Source of the DNA: GCA-1730015 sp964583825
GTDB lineage: Bacteria > Pseudomonadota > Gammaproteobacteria > Granulosicoccales > Granulosicoccaceae
Assembly: GCA_964583825.1 (NCBI GenBank)
Contig: CAZOXM010000048.1
Span: 1-37,523, forward strand
Direction: 5' to 3'
Length of the DNA: 37,523 nucleotides
Below, one piece after another: positions 25,077 to 32,935 of the stretch. How positions within the stretch are numbered: the first letter of the stretch is position 1; every line of letters begins with the position of its first letter. Both the position numbers and the translations under genes were made by a program. Under the pieces are notes generated by a model, which did not search any database, was not told where the DNA came from, and was given only the letters and a program-made list of their open reading frames with translations.

Positions 25077-25946
25077 GTGATACCAGCAAACGACGCTCTC
25101 GAAACCTTGCTGCAAAAGCAACTGATGGATGCGGGCAAAGAGGGCTGCCCACCCCGCCTGAACGAAGCGTTGCACTGGGCTGTGTTTCCGGGCGGCGCGC
25201 GCATTCGGCCGCGACTATGCCTGGCCGTGGCCGCCGCAGCCGGCGCCAGTCAGCAGGTGGCAGTGGTACCGGCAGCGGCACTGGAACTGCTGCACTGCGC
25301 GTCACTGGTGCACGACGATCTACCCTGTTTTGACAACGCGGAATTGCGACGTGGAAAGGCGTCGGTGCATCGAGCCTTCGGTGAGCGTCTGGCTGTGCTT
25401 GCCGGTGACGGCTTGATCGTCATGGCGTTTGAACTACTGGCGAAATCGTTGCCGGATCACCCACAGCTTGGACCACTGACTGGCGTTATTGCCCGCAGCG
25501 TGTCCACCCCGCACGGTATCGTGGCGGGTCAGGCCTGGGAGTGTGAGGAGGAAGTCGATCTGACCACCTACCACCGCGAAAAAACCGGTGCGCTGTTCGC
25601 GGCAGCGACCGAGGCCGGTGCCGTCGCGGCCGGTATCCAGCAAAGCGCATCGTGGGCGCTGTTGGGTGAGCGACTCGGCGTCGCCTATCAGGTGGCTGAT
25701 GACATACTCGATGCGGCCGGTCGATCTGAAGACGTTGGCAAGCCGGTAGGGCAGGACGATCGGTTTCAACGACCCAACAGCGTGGCGCAACGCGGCCTTT
25801 GTGAATCGGTGCAGCAGTTACAAAGACAAGTCGATGAGGCCATTGGTTCTATCCCCGATTGTCCGGGCAGGGAGGCGCTCAGTCAGCAGATCCGGGAAGA
25901 AACCGACCGCATGCTGCCGGCTCGACTGGCAACACTGGCGGCATGA
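25077..25946 (+). CDS. crtE: Geranylgeranyl diphosphate synthase CrtE
   Basis: Chain elongation of IPP/DMAPP to GGPP for carotenoids and for the phytyl/geranylgeranyl tail of bacteriochlorophyll. The 289-residue protein shows FPGGARIRPRL, LVHDDLPCFDNAELRRGK (first aspartate-rich motif), LAGDGLIVMAFELLA, AGQAWECEEEVDLTTYH, KTGALFAAATEAGAVAAG and AYQVADDILDAAG (second motif). Length and the GQAWE/KTGALF motifs match PGC CrtE better than IspA, although an FPP synthase role cannot be excluded from motifs alone. The GTG start has GGAGGAAG about 5 bp upstream; an ATG at 25011 would start inside the operator region and lacks a ribosome-binding site. Confidence 0.9.
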   Translation: MIPANDALETLLQKQLMDAGKEGCPPRLNEALHWAVFPGGARIRPRLCLAVAAAAGASQQVAVVPAAALELLHCASLVHDDLPCFDNAELRRGKASVHRAFGERLAVLAGDGLIVMAFELLAKSLPDHPQLGPLTGVIARSVSTPHGIVAGQAWECEEEVDLTTYHREKTGALFAAATEAGAVAAGIQQSASWALLGERLGVAYQVADDILDAAGRSEDVGKPVGQDDRFQRPNSVAQRGLCESVQQLQRQVDEAIGSIPDCPGREALSQQIREETDRMLPARLATLAA

Positions 25947-25955
25947 TTAATAGTG

Positions 25956-25973
25956 TGTCACTTCAAATTGACA
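25956..25973. promoter_or_regulatory. PpsR operator 1 upstream of bchC
   Basis: Exact TGT-N12-ACA with TGTCA and TTGACA ends. First of three sites in tandem, 7 bp before the second; Rhodobacter CrtJ/PpsR binds pairs with such spacing cooperatively. Confidence 0.8.
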
Positions 25974-25980
25974 AGATACA

Positions 25981-25998
25981 TGTCTATTACAATTGACA
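25981..25998. promoter_or_regulatory. PpsR operator 2 upstream of bchC
   Basis: Exact TGT-N12-ACA ending in TTGACA, which is also the best -35 hexamer for bchC. It is separated by 7 bp from operator 1 and 8 bp from operator 3, so the centres lie 25-26 bp apart. Confidence 0.8.
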
Positions 25999-26020
25999 AT
26001 CTATTTTGTCAATATAGAAT
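25993..26020 (+). promoter_or_regulatory. Candidate sigma70-type promoter of bchC
   Basis: TTGACA (25993-25998) and TAGAAT (26015-26020) are separated by 16 bp. The -35 is the right half of operator 2 and the -10 lies inside operator 3, so repressor occupancy would cover both elements. Confidence 0.6.
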
Positions 26021-26024
26021 GACA
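26007..26024. promoter_or_regulatory. PpsR operator 3 upstream of bchC
   Basis: Exact TGT-N12-ACA with TGTCA and ATGACA ends, 23 bp before the bchC ATG, covering the candidate -10 hexamer. Confidence 0.75.
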
Positions 26025-26047
26025 CCATCGACTGCCCGGATCATTGC

Positions 26048-27079
26048 ATGGCTTCCCACGACAAAATAAAAGCCACAGAAGATAATTTGAGCGAGAGTGA
26101 GGATAACCTGCGTGCACAGGCCGTGGTGTTTCAGGCACCCGGACAACTGGCACTGCAACAGGTGTCGATGAACAAGCCCGGCCGCGATGATGTTCTGGTT
26201 GACGTTATCGCGACTGGCATCAGTACCGGCACCGAGCGGTTGCTGTGGGCCGGTGAAATGCCGGATTTTCCCGGCATGGGTTATCCGCTTATACCCGGCT
26301 ATGAAACCGTTGGCCGCGTGGCTGCTGCAGATACAGAAAGCCCCAGAGCGGTTGGCGACTGGGTATTCATTGGCGGTGCGCAGTGCTTTCCCTCGTATCG
26401 AAATCTTTTTGGCGGTGCGGCCTCTCGCATCGTTGTTCCGGCTGAGAAGGCCCAGCCGGTGGAGCGCGAGCTGGGCCACGACGCGCTCTTGCTGGCGCTG
26501 GCCGCGACGGCTTATCACGCCCTGCACACCGACCCTGAACGACCCACCGTACCGGAACTGGTTGTCGGACACGGGGTACTCGGCCGTCTGCTCGCAAGAA
26601 TTTGCCTGGCGCTCGGATATCCCCCGCCAACCGTGTGGGAAATCAACGCCGCACGACGCCACGGTGCGCACGGGTATCAGGTGATCGACCCGGCGCAGGA
26701 TACGCGGCGCAATTATCGTTGTGTGGTTGACGTCAGTGGTGACAGCACCGTACTCGATCGATGTGTACCGTCACTGGCGCCACGCCAACCGAACATCAGT
26801 CCCGCGCAGGTGGTACTTGCCGGTTTCTACAAAACACCGGTGTCTTTTGAATTTGCACAGGCGTTTATGCGTGAACTGCGCATTCAGGTGGCCGCTGAGT
26901 GGCAGCCTTCAGATTTGGCAGCCGTGAACGCGCTGGTGCGTGCAGGTTCGCTGTCGCTCAGCGGTTTGATTACGCACACCATGCCTGCAACACAAGCCGC
27001 CAGCGCTTACGAGATCGCGTTTCGCGATGACCAGTGTCTGAAAATGGCACTTGACTGGGGAGACCAACAGAATGTCTGA
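26048..27079 (+). CDS. bchC: 3-hydroxyethyl bacteriochlorophyllide a dehydrogenase BchC
   Basis: Oxidises the C3 hydroxyethyl group to the acetyl group of bacteriochlorophyllide a. The 343-residue protein is a medium-chain dehydrogenase-like fold with N-terminal QAVVFQAPGQLAL, GISTGTERLLWAGEMPDFPGMGYPLIPGYE, ALAATAYHALH, and the nucleotide-binding VVGHGVLGRLLARI. About 22 residues before the conserved start are charged and variable. No strong ribosome-binding site precedes the ATG. First gene of bchCXYZ; it overlaps bchX by 8 bp. Three PpsR operators lie immediately upstream. Confidence 0.95.
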   Translation: MASHDKIKATEDNLSESEDNLRAQAVVFQAPGQLALQQVSMNKPGRDDVLVDVIATGISTGTERLLWAGEMPDFPGMGYPLIPGYETVGRVAAADTESPRAVGDWVFIGGAQCFPSYRNLFGGAASRIVVPAEKAQPVERELGHDALLLALAATAYHALHTDPERPTVPELVVGHGVLGRLLARICLALGYPPPTVWEINAARRHGAHGYQVIDPAQDTRRNYRCVVDVSGDSTVLDRCVPSLAPRQPNISPAQVVLAGFYKTPVSFEFAQAFMRELRIQVAAEWQPSDLAAVNALVRAGSLSLSGLITHTMPATQAASAYEIAFRDDQCLKMALDWGDQQNV

Positions 27080-28100
27080 CGAGCAAGTCCTGAAAGAACA
27101 GCCTGTAACGCGGATTGATTTGCCGTCGCAGTCCAGCCTGTTGCGCAAAGAAGCGGCGAGTGAACCCGATGCGGTTGCCACCGGACCGGTAACAAAAGAA
27201 ACGCAGGTCATCGCAATTTACGGCAAGGGTGGTATCGGTAAAAGTTTTACCCTGGCCAATCTGTCTTACATGATGGCTCAGCTCGGCAAAAAAGTGCTGC
27301 TGATCGGCTGTGACCCGAAGAGTGACACGACCTCGCTGTTATTCGGCGGGCGCGCATGCCCGACCATTATTCAAACCTCTTCGGCCAAGAAGCTTGCCGG
27401 AGATGCGGTGGAAATTGGCGATGTGTGCTTCAAGCGTGACGGTGTCTATGCGATGGAGCTTGGCGGTCCGGAAGTCGGTCGCGGCTGTGGTGGTCGAGGC
27501 ATTATTCACGGGTTTGAACTGCTCGAAAAGCTCGGTTTTCACGAGTGGGATTTCGATTACGTACTACTGGATTTTCTCGGTGATGTGGTTTGCGGTGGAT
27601 TCGGTCTGCCGATTGCGCGCGACATGTGTCAGAAGGTAATTGTGGTTGGCTCCAATGACCTGCAGTCGCTGTACGTCGCCAACAATGTGTGTTCTGCGGT
27701 TGAGTATTTCCGCAAGCTCGGCGGCAACGTCGGTGTCGCCGGTATGGTCGTTAACAAGGACGACGGCACTGGCGAAGCGCAGGCTTTCGCCGACGCTGCG
27801 GGCATACCGGTGTTGTCGGCTATTCCGGCGGATGAGGACATCCGACGCAAGAGCGCCAACTATCAAATCGTCGGTCACCCGGACAGCCAGTGGGGACCAA
27901 TGTTTGAAACACTGGCTACACAGGTGGCGGAAGCGCCGCCGCTGCAGCCGAACACACTCAGTCAGGATGATCTGCTGGGTCTCTTTTCAGCCGACGAGGT
28001 CGGGCGTGATGTGGTTCTCGAGCCCGCGACCATCGACGACTTGTGCGCGGCCAGTACCTTTTCCAGGCCATCGCTGGAAGTGGTATACGAGGCAATTTGA
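27072..28100 (+). CDS. bchX: Chlorophyllide reductase iron protein BchX
   Basis: NifH-like ATPase that donates electrons to BchYZ for ring B reduction of chlorophyllide. P-loop GKGGIGKSFT at residues 51-60, switch CDPKSDTTSLL, and cluster-ligating Cys139 (GRGCGGRG) and Cys174 (GDVVCGGF). The 342-residue length, the roughly 45-residue N-terminal extension and the C-terminal tail after GPMFETLA are typical for BchX and separate it from BchL. The ATG has GGGGAG about 8 bp upstream and overlaps the end of bchC. Confidence 0.97.
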   Translation: MSDEQVLKEQPVTRIDLPSQSSLLRKEAASEPDAVATGPVTKETQVIAIYGKGGIGKSFTLANLSYMMAQLGKKVLLIGCDPKSDTTSLLFGGRACPTIIQTSSAKKLAGDAVEIGDVCFKRDGVYAMELGGPEVGRGCGGRGIIHGFELLEKLGFHEWDFDYVLLDFLGDVVCGGFGLPIARDMCQKVIVVGSNDLQSLYVANNVCSAVEYFRKLGGNVGVAGMVVNKDDGTGEAQAFADAAGIPVLSAIPADEDIRRKSANYQIVGHPDSQWGPMFETLATQVAEAPPLQPNTLSQDDLLGLFSADEVGRDVVLEPATIDDLCAASTFSRPSLEVVYEAI

Positions 28101-28101
28101 G

Positions 28102-29643
28102 ATGGCCGTACCGTTAGATCACACTGAGCCTGCTGACGACATCACCTCGAGCGCAGCGCAGACACACAGCGAAACCGGTGGTTGTCACGCACAGCACAAG
28201 CTGCACGCGGCAAAGCTTTCCGGTAAACCGTCGGTGCTTGATCGCTACGCAAAAGATTATCCGCTCGGCCCTCACGATCAGCCGCAAAGTATGTGTCCGG
28301 CTTTTGGTTCGCTGCGCGTCGGGCTGCGAATGAAACGAACGGCAACGGTATTGTCGGGGTCGGCCTGTTGTGTCTACGGACTGACCTTTACCTCACATTT
28401 TTACGGCGCCAGACGCAGCGTTGGCTACGTGCCGTTTAATTCCGAAACGCTGGTTACCGGCAAGTTGTTCGAAGACATACGGGATGCTGTGCATCAGCTG
28501 GCAGACCCGGAACGCTTTGACACGATTGTAGTCACCAACTTGTGTGTCCCGACTGCTTCGGGCGTGCCGCTGCGGCTGCTGCCTGATCAAATTAACGGGG
28601 TGCGTATTATCGGCATTGATGTGCCGGGCTTCGGTGTGCCGACTCACGCCGAAGCAAAAGATGTGTTGTCCGGTGCCATGCTCGCTTATGCACGAAAGGA
28701 AGTGCAGTCCGGTCCTGTGGCCGCACCCGATCAGCCGCACGAACACGACACGCCCGCCATTACGCTGCTGGGCGAAATGTTTCCTGCAGATCCAATGATT
28801 ATTAATCAAATGATTGCACCGATGGGCTTGCGGGTCGGCAGCACGGTGCCAACGCGAGAGTGGCGTGAACTGTATACCGCACTTGACTGTCAGGCGGTCG
28901 CTGCTATTCATCCGCACTATGCTGCCTGCCAGCGGGAATTCGAACTGGCGGGGCGTCCGGTATTCGGCTCGGCACCAGTGGGTGTCGAAGGAACGGCTGC
29001 ATGGCTTGAGCAATTGGCGGCACTCTGTAACGTCAGTGACAAAGCACAGGGCAAAGTGAAGGACAACACGCTCGGGCCGCTGCGTGCGGCACTCGACGCG
29101 GCACCGGTTAACCACCGCATTACCGTGTCAGGTTACGAAGGGTCTGAATTAATCGTGGCCAGACTGTTGATCGAAAGCGGTGCGGACGTGCCTTACGTCG
29201 GTACGGCCTGTGCGAAAACCGCATCCTCAGAAACTGATTTGGCGTGGCTTGAACAACAGGGCACAACGGTTAACTTCAGAGCGTCACTGGAAGACGATCT
29301 GTATGCGATGCGTACTTTTAAACCTGATCTGGCCATTGGTACGACGCCGGTCGTACAGAAAGCCAAGGAAAAGGCGCTGCCGGCTTTGTATTTCACCAAT
29401 TTGATATCGGCCAGACCGTTAATGGGCGTGGCCGGCGCGGGGTCGCTCGCACAGGTTATCAACACCGCGGTTGCCGGGCGAGAACGCTCCGTCGAGATGA
29501 ATCGATTCTTTGAGGGAGTCGGGATGGAAGAGAATGCCGGCATCTGGGAGGACACCCCGGTTGATCGGCCGAAATTTCGCGCCACCATGCGACGCAAGCG
29601 TGAAAAACAGCAGGCCGCGCGGCACGTGGAAGAGGCAATCTGA
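28102..29643 (+). CDS. bchY: Chlorophyllide reductase subunit Y
   Basis: NifD-like subunit that forms the catalytic COR component with BchZ. After a variable N-terminus of about 60 residues the conserved part includes QSMCPAFGSLRVGLRM, VLSGSACCVYGLTFTSHFYGARRS and VTNLCVPTASGVPLRLLP, which contain the family cysteines for the [4Fe-4S] cluster. GIDVPGFGVPTHAEAKDVL and the late KEKALPALYFTNLISARPLMG are also typical. Length 513 aa. The ATG one base after the bchX stop is chosen because the frame remains open upstream only in the shadow of bchX. The stop overlaps bchZ by 1 bp. Confidence 0.96.
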   Translation: MAVPLDHTEPADDITSSAAQTHSETGGCHAQHKLHAAKLSGKPSVLDRYAKDYPLGPHDQPQSMCPAFGSLRVGLRMKRTATVLSGSACCVYGLTFTSHFYGARRSVGYVPFNSETLVTGKLFEDIRDAVHQLADPERFDTIVVTNLCVPTASGVPLRLLPDQINGVRIIGIDVPGFGVPTHAEAKDVLSGAMLAYARKEVQSGPVAAPDQPHEHDTPAITLLGEMFPADPMIINQMIAPMGLRVGSTVPTREWRELYTALDCQAVAAIHPHYAACQREFELAGRPVFGSAPVGVEGTAAWLEQLAALCNVSDKAQGKVKDNTLGPLRAALDAAPVNHRITVSGYEGSELIVARLLIESGADVPYVGTACAKTASSETDLAWLEQQGTTVNFRASLEDDLYAMRTFKPDLAIGTTPVVQKAKEKALPALYFTNLISARPLMGVAGAGSLAQVINTAVAGRERSVEMNRFFEGVGMEENAGIWEDTPVDRPKFRATMRRKREKQQAARHVEEAI

Positions 29644-31085
29644 TGCTGATTACCGACCACGACAGAGCCGGAGGGTATTGGGGCGCTGTCTATATGTTCA
29701 CTGCCGTCAAGGGGCTGCAGGTCATCATTGACGGCCCGGTCGGTTGTGAAAACCTGCCGGTCACATCCGTGCTGCACTACACCGACGCGCTGCCGCCGCA
29801 CGAGCTTCCGATTGTTGTCACCGGACTGGCTGAAGAGGAACTTGGTCAGGACGGTACAGAAGCGGCCATGAGCCGTGCTCACACAACACTTGATCCCGAC
29901 TTGCCAAGCGTGGTGGTGACCGGGTCGATTGCAGAAATGATTGGCGGTGGAGTTACCCCGGAAGGTACGTCGATTCAACGGTTCCTGCCACGTACGATCG
30001 ATGAAGATCAGTGGCAGAGCGCAGATCGTGCACTGACCTGGCTGTGGGGCGAATACGGCAGTAAAAAGATTCGTGAACGAAAGCGCAAGCCGGATGAAAA
30101 ACCGCGCGTTAACATCATCGGGCCTGGCTACGGCTATTTCAATACGGCTTCAGATCTTGCGGAAATCCGTCGTCTGATCGAGGGTCTCGGGGCTGACATC
30201 AATATGGTATTCCCGCTCGGCAGTCATTTGGCCGATGTTCCTAAACTGGTGAATGCCGATGTCAATATCTGTCTATATCGCGAGTACGGTCGCGGCTTAT
30301 GCGAGGCGCTGGAGCGGCCGTACTTACAAGCACCAATCGGTCTGCAGAGCACGACAAAATTTCTGGAAACGCTTGGGCAGTTGCTGGACGTAGACCCGCA
30401 GCCGTTTATCGAGCGGGAGAAGCACAGCACGATAAAGCCGATCTGGGATCTGTGGCGATCGGTCACACAGGATTTCTTTGGCACGGCAAGCTTCGGCATT
30501 GTCAGTACCGAGACTTACACGCGCGGAGTAAAAAACTTTCTTGAGAGTGAGCTGGGTATGCCCTGCCACTTTGCACATTCGCGTTGTGCAGGTGTGAAGC
30601 CTGACAACGATCAGGTGCAAAGCGACCTGAAGGCGAACCCGCCGCTGATTGTCTTTGGCAGTGTTAACGAACGCATTTACCTGGGTGAACTGAATACACC
30701 ATCTGTCTACATACCGGCCTCGTTTCCCGGTGCGATTATCAGACGTCATACGGGTACGCCGTTTATGGGGTATGCGGGCGCCACTTATCTGGTGCAGGAA
30801 ATATGTAATGCATTGTTTGATGCGCTGTTTGGCATGCTGCCTAAAACCAGTCAACTCGATGCGGTCAGTGCAACGCCCGCCAGGGTGGTGGCTGATCTTG
30901 CCTGGGAGCAGATAGCTCAGGAAGAATTTGATCAGATCGTAGAACAACAACCCGTTCTGGTGCGCATATCAGCCGCCAAACGACTGCGCGATGCCACTGA
31001 GACAGTCGCGCGGACAGCGGGGAAAAAATACGTTTCAGTCGATGATGTACACGTCGCCTGTGAACGAGAGGGTGCGCTCGCATGA
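29643..31085 (+). CDS. bchZ: Chlorophyllide reductase subunit Z
   Basis: NifK-like partner of BchY. The N-terminus MLITDHDRAGGYWGAVYMF, the cluster loop DGPVGCENLPVTSVLHYTDALPPHE and VTGSIAEMIGG are family hallmarks. NIIGPGYGYFNTASDL starts the second domain, and the C-terminal ISAAKRLRDATETVAR helix is typical. Length 480 aa. The start is coupled to bchY (TGATG). In Rhodobacter the puf promoter lies inside this gene; I could not identify one here with confidence. Confidence 0.96.
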   Translation: MLITDHDRAGGYWGAVYMFTAVKGLQVIIDGPVGCENLPVTSVLHYTDALPPHELPIVVTGLAEEELGQDGTEAAMSRAHTTLDPDLPSVVVTGSIAEMIGGGVTPEGTSIQRFLPRTIDEDQWQSADRALTWLWGEYGSKKIRERKRKPDEKPRVNIIGPGYGYFNTASDLAEIRRLIEGLGADINMVFPLGSHLADVPKLVNADVNICLYREYGRGLCEALERPYLQAPIGLQSTTKFLETLGQLLDVDPQPFIEREKHSTIKPIWDLWRSVTQDFFGTASFGIVSTETYTRGVKNFLESELGMPCHFAHSRCAGVKPDNDQVQSDLKANPPLIVFGSVNERIYLGELNTPSVYIPASFPGAIIRRHTGTPFMGYAGATYLVQEICNALFDALFGMLPKTSQLDAVSATPARVVADLAWEQIAQEEFDQIVEQQPVLVRISAAKRLRDATETVARTAGKKYVSVDDVHVACEREGALA

Positions 31086-31183
31086 TCCAGGAGCGTTCGT
31101 CCACTGCTGCTGTCGCCGCTAACCGCGCCACGACTGCAGCGTTTATAACGCAGGGTAACGACTCTGTGTGTCGGAGGGGTGTT

Positions 31184-31408
31184 ATGCAACAAGTTAATAA
31201 GAGACAAGCTCATCATAAGCCCAGCAGGTTTGAATACCGGTTATTGTGGGTGTCGAGTTTTATGCTGGTGCTGCCAACCATCACCATTAAGCGATTGCTG
31301 CCGACCCAATGGCGGCACTGGCGTCGTGACAAGAATATTTTTACGGTAGTCAGTGAGGCTCGCGAAGTTGCCGGTACGATTGCACCTATGGCCTTTAAAG
31401 CTTACTGA
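31184..31408 (+). CDS. pufQ: PufQ cytochrome-subunit-like / bacteriochlorophyll carrier protein
   Basis: Small single-span membrane protein that in Rhodobacter affects bacteriochlorophyll supply to the antenna and reaction centre. The 74 residues contain FEYRLLWVSSFMLVLPTITIKRLLP (helix about 18-38) and end in SEAREVAGTIAPMAFKAY, similar to the REAR...TPM-type end of known PufQ. Sequence identity to alphaproteobacterial PufQ looks modest, so position before pufB carries much of the call. The ATG has GGAGGGG 6 bp upstream; an ATG overlapping the bchZ stop (31082) would add an unsupported 34-residue leader. Confidence 0.82.
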   Translation: MQQVNKRQAHHKPSRFEYRLLWVSSFMLVLPTITIKRLLPTQWRHWRRDKNIFTVVSEAREVAGTIAPMAFKAY

Positions 31409-31451
31409 ATGATTTTATAGCTCTGGTGCCGCAAGGCAGCAGGTATTCGTG

Positions 31452-31466
31452 TGCAGTGTACCTGCA
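31452..31466 (+). repeat. Small hairpin between pufQ and pufB
   Basis: TGCAG and CTGCA flank a 5-nt loop, followed by a GGCC-CTT-GGCC repeat just before the pufB ribosome-binding site. Stem-loops at this place are known in other puf mRNAs, but a 5-bp stem is weak evidence. Confidence 0.3.
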
Positions 31467-31508
31467 TGCACTTACGGCCCTTGGCCAATCACAGGAGGTC
31501 ATATCGAT

Positions 31509-31757
31509 ATGACTGATTATTCGCGGGAAAGCGGTTCTCTGACCGGCCTGACGGATCAGGAAGCTCAGGAGTTTCATGCGCTCTTTATGAAAGGCTTCTT
31601 TATATTCACGATGATCGCGATCGTTGCGCACATACTGGTCTGGGCGTGGCGCCCCTGGTTGCCCGGGCCGGATGGGTACACTTTTCTCGATCAATTCAGC
31701 ACTCAGATCGTCGTTGTCGCTCAGGCAACTTCGGCGCTAACGATTATTGGAGGGTAG
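31509..31757 (+). CDS. pufB: LH1 antenna beta subunit
   Basis: Single-span antenna polypeptide binding bacteriochlorophyll and carotenoid around the reaction centre. SLTGLTDQEAQEFHALFMKGF leads into the membrane helix (about 29-48). His41 (VAHILVWAWRPW) is the expected Mg ligand. A perfect AGGAGG lies about 10 bp upstream. The 82-residue length exceeds the roughly 50-aa Rhodobacter beta because about 25 residues follow the RPWLPGPDGY motif; longer tails of this kind occur in beta/gammaproteobacterial LH1. The stop overlaps the pufA ribosome-binding region. Confidence 0.95.
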   Translation: MTDYSRESGSLTGLTDQEAQEFHALFMKGFFIFTMIAIVAHILVWAWRPWLPGPDGYTFLDQFSTQIVVVAQATSALTIIGG

Positions 31758-31761
31758 GGCA

Positions 31762-31962
31762 ATGTGGAGACTCTGGCAGATTTTCGATCCACGGCGATCA
31801 CTGATCGCACTGGCGACATTCCTGTTTGCGCTGGCTATTGTTATTCATTTTATTCTGCTCAGTACCAATCGATTTAACTGGCTGGATGGAGCACGCACGA
31901 CCACTGCGACGCCAACGGCAATGATAATCGTCGACCCTTCGACAGAAAACCGTTTGTCATAG
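31762..31962 (+). CDS. pufA: LH1 antenna alpha subunit
   Basis: Alpha polypeptide of the LH1 ring. The N-terminus MWRLWQIFDPRRSLIAL is diagnostic. His29 in IVIHFILLSTNRFNWLDG is the expected bacteriochlorophyll ligand, and the helix spans about 12-35. The 66-residue length includes a 22-residue periplasmic tail. GGAGGG lies 7 bp upstream of the ATG and overlaps the end of pufB. A stable hairpin follows. Confidence 0.97.
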   Translation: MWRLWQIFDPRRSLIALATFLFALAIVIHFILLSTNRFNWLDGARTTTATPTAMIIVDPSTENRLS

Positions 31963-32007
31963 CGCACAACGTGCAGATGATGACCACGTTACTGCAATGG
32001 GAAACAA

Positions 32008-32037
32008 ACAGGCCGGCAACCCGGTGTTGCCGCCTGT
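32008..32037 (+). promoter_or_regulatory. Intercistronic mRNA-stabilising hairpin between pufA and pufL
   Basis: ACAGG-C-CGGCAAC and GTTGCCG-CCTGT form a 12-bp stem with one bulged C and a 5-nt CCGGT loop, with no U-run after it. In Rhodobacter a comparable stem-loop protects the pufBA part from 3' decay and sets the excess of antenna over reaction centre; the same role is inferred here. Confidence 0.75.
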
Positions 32038-32068
32038 CGTTGGCCCCTGATCCGGTGAGAAATCTACT

Positions 32069-32893
32069 ATGACGATGCTCAATTTTGAAAGGAAGTACCG
32101 CGTTCGTGGTGGCACACTGATCGGTGGTGATCTGTTTGATTTCTGGGTCGGACCGTTTTACGTAGGCTTCTTCGGTGTTACCACTGCGTTTTTTTCATTC
32201 ATCGGGACGGCACTCATTCTCTACGGCGCCGCCATTGGCCCGACCTGGAATGTGTGGCAGATTAATATCGCACCTCCGGACCTGAGTTACGGTCTCGGCA
32301 TGGCCCCGCTCGCCGAAGGTGGCTTGTGGCAGATCATCACCGTGTGCGCGCTGGGTGCCTTTGTGTCATGGGCGCTTAGAGAGGTGGAAATCTGTCGAAA
32401 GCTCGGCATCGGGTATCACGTGCCACTGACTTTTGGTGCAGCTATCTTTGCCTATTTTTCGCTGGTGGTGATACGTCCAGTGCTGCTTGGCGCCTGGGGA
32501 CACGGTTTCCCGTACGGTATTTTGTCCCATCTGGACTGGGTGTCGAATGTGGGCTATCAGCACCTGCATTTTCACTACAACCCGGCTCACATGCTGGCGA
32601 TTACTTTTTTCTTCACCACAACGCTCGCCTTATCGATGCATGGTGCTTTGATTTTGTCGGCAACCAATCCACCCAAAGGCGAGGTGGTAAAAACCCCTGA
32701 GTATGAAGACACCTTTTTCAGGGACGCCATTGGATACTCGATTGGTACGCTCGGTATTCATCGGCTTGGAGTATTCCTCGCGATATCTGCCGTGTTCTGG
32801 AGCGCGGTCTGTATTGTGATCAGCGGACCATTCTGGACAAAGGGTTGGCCCGAGTGGTGGAACTGGTGGCTGCAACTGCCTGTTTGGAATTAG
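32069..32893 (+). CDS. pufL: Photosynthetic reaction centre L subunit
   Basis: Five-helix core subunit carrying the active electron-transfer branch. The N-terminus MLNFERKYRVRGGTLIGGDLFDFWVGPFYVGFFGV is near-invariant in the family (quoted in parts: FERKYRVRGG, DLFDFWVGPFYVG). The special-pair and iron histidines lie in HLDWVSNVGYQHLHFHYNPAHM and the H-contact helix ends HGALILSATNPP. Length 274 aa, typical. GGTGAGAA precedes the ATG; a second ATG two codons in is possible. It is separated from pufM by 42 bp, not overlapping as in some alphaproteobacteria. Confidence 0.98.
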   Translation: MTMLNFERKYRVRGGTLIGGDLFDFWVGPFYVGFFGVTTAFFSFIGTALILYGAAIGPTWNVWQINIAPPDLSYGLGMAPLAEGGLWQIITVCALGAFVSWALREVEICRKLGIGYHVPLTFGAAIFAYFSLVVIRPVLLGAWGHGFPYGILSHLDWVSNVGYQHLHFHYNPAHMLAITFFFTTTLALSMHGALILSATNPPKGEVVKTPEYEDTFFRDAIGYSIGTLGIHRLGVFLAISAVFWSAVCIVISGPFWTKGWPEWWNWWLQLPVWN

Positions 32894-32935
32894 TGGTTAG
32901 CGCAGATATGACCAAGAAGAACCTCGGAGACTATT

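Noticed and set aside
31082..31183. pufQ starting at the bchZ stop (ATG 31082)
   Set aside because: PufQ is about 70-75 aa, and a clear GGAGGGG precedes the ATG at 31184.
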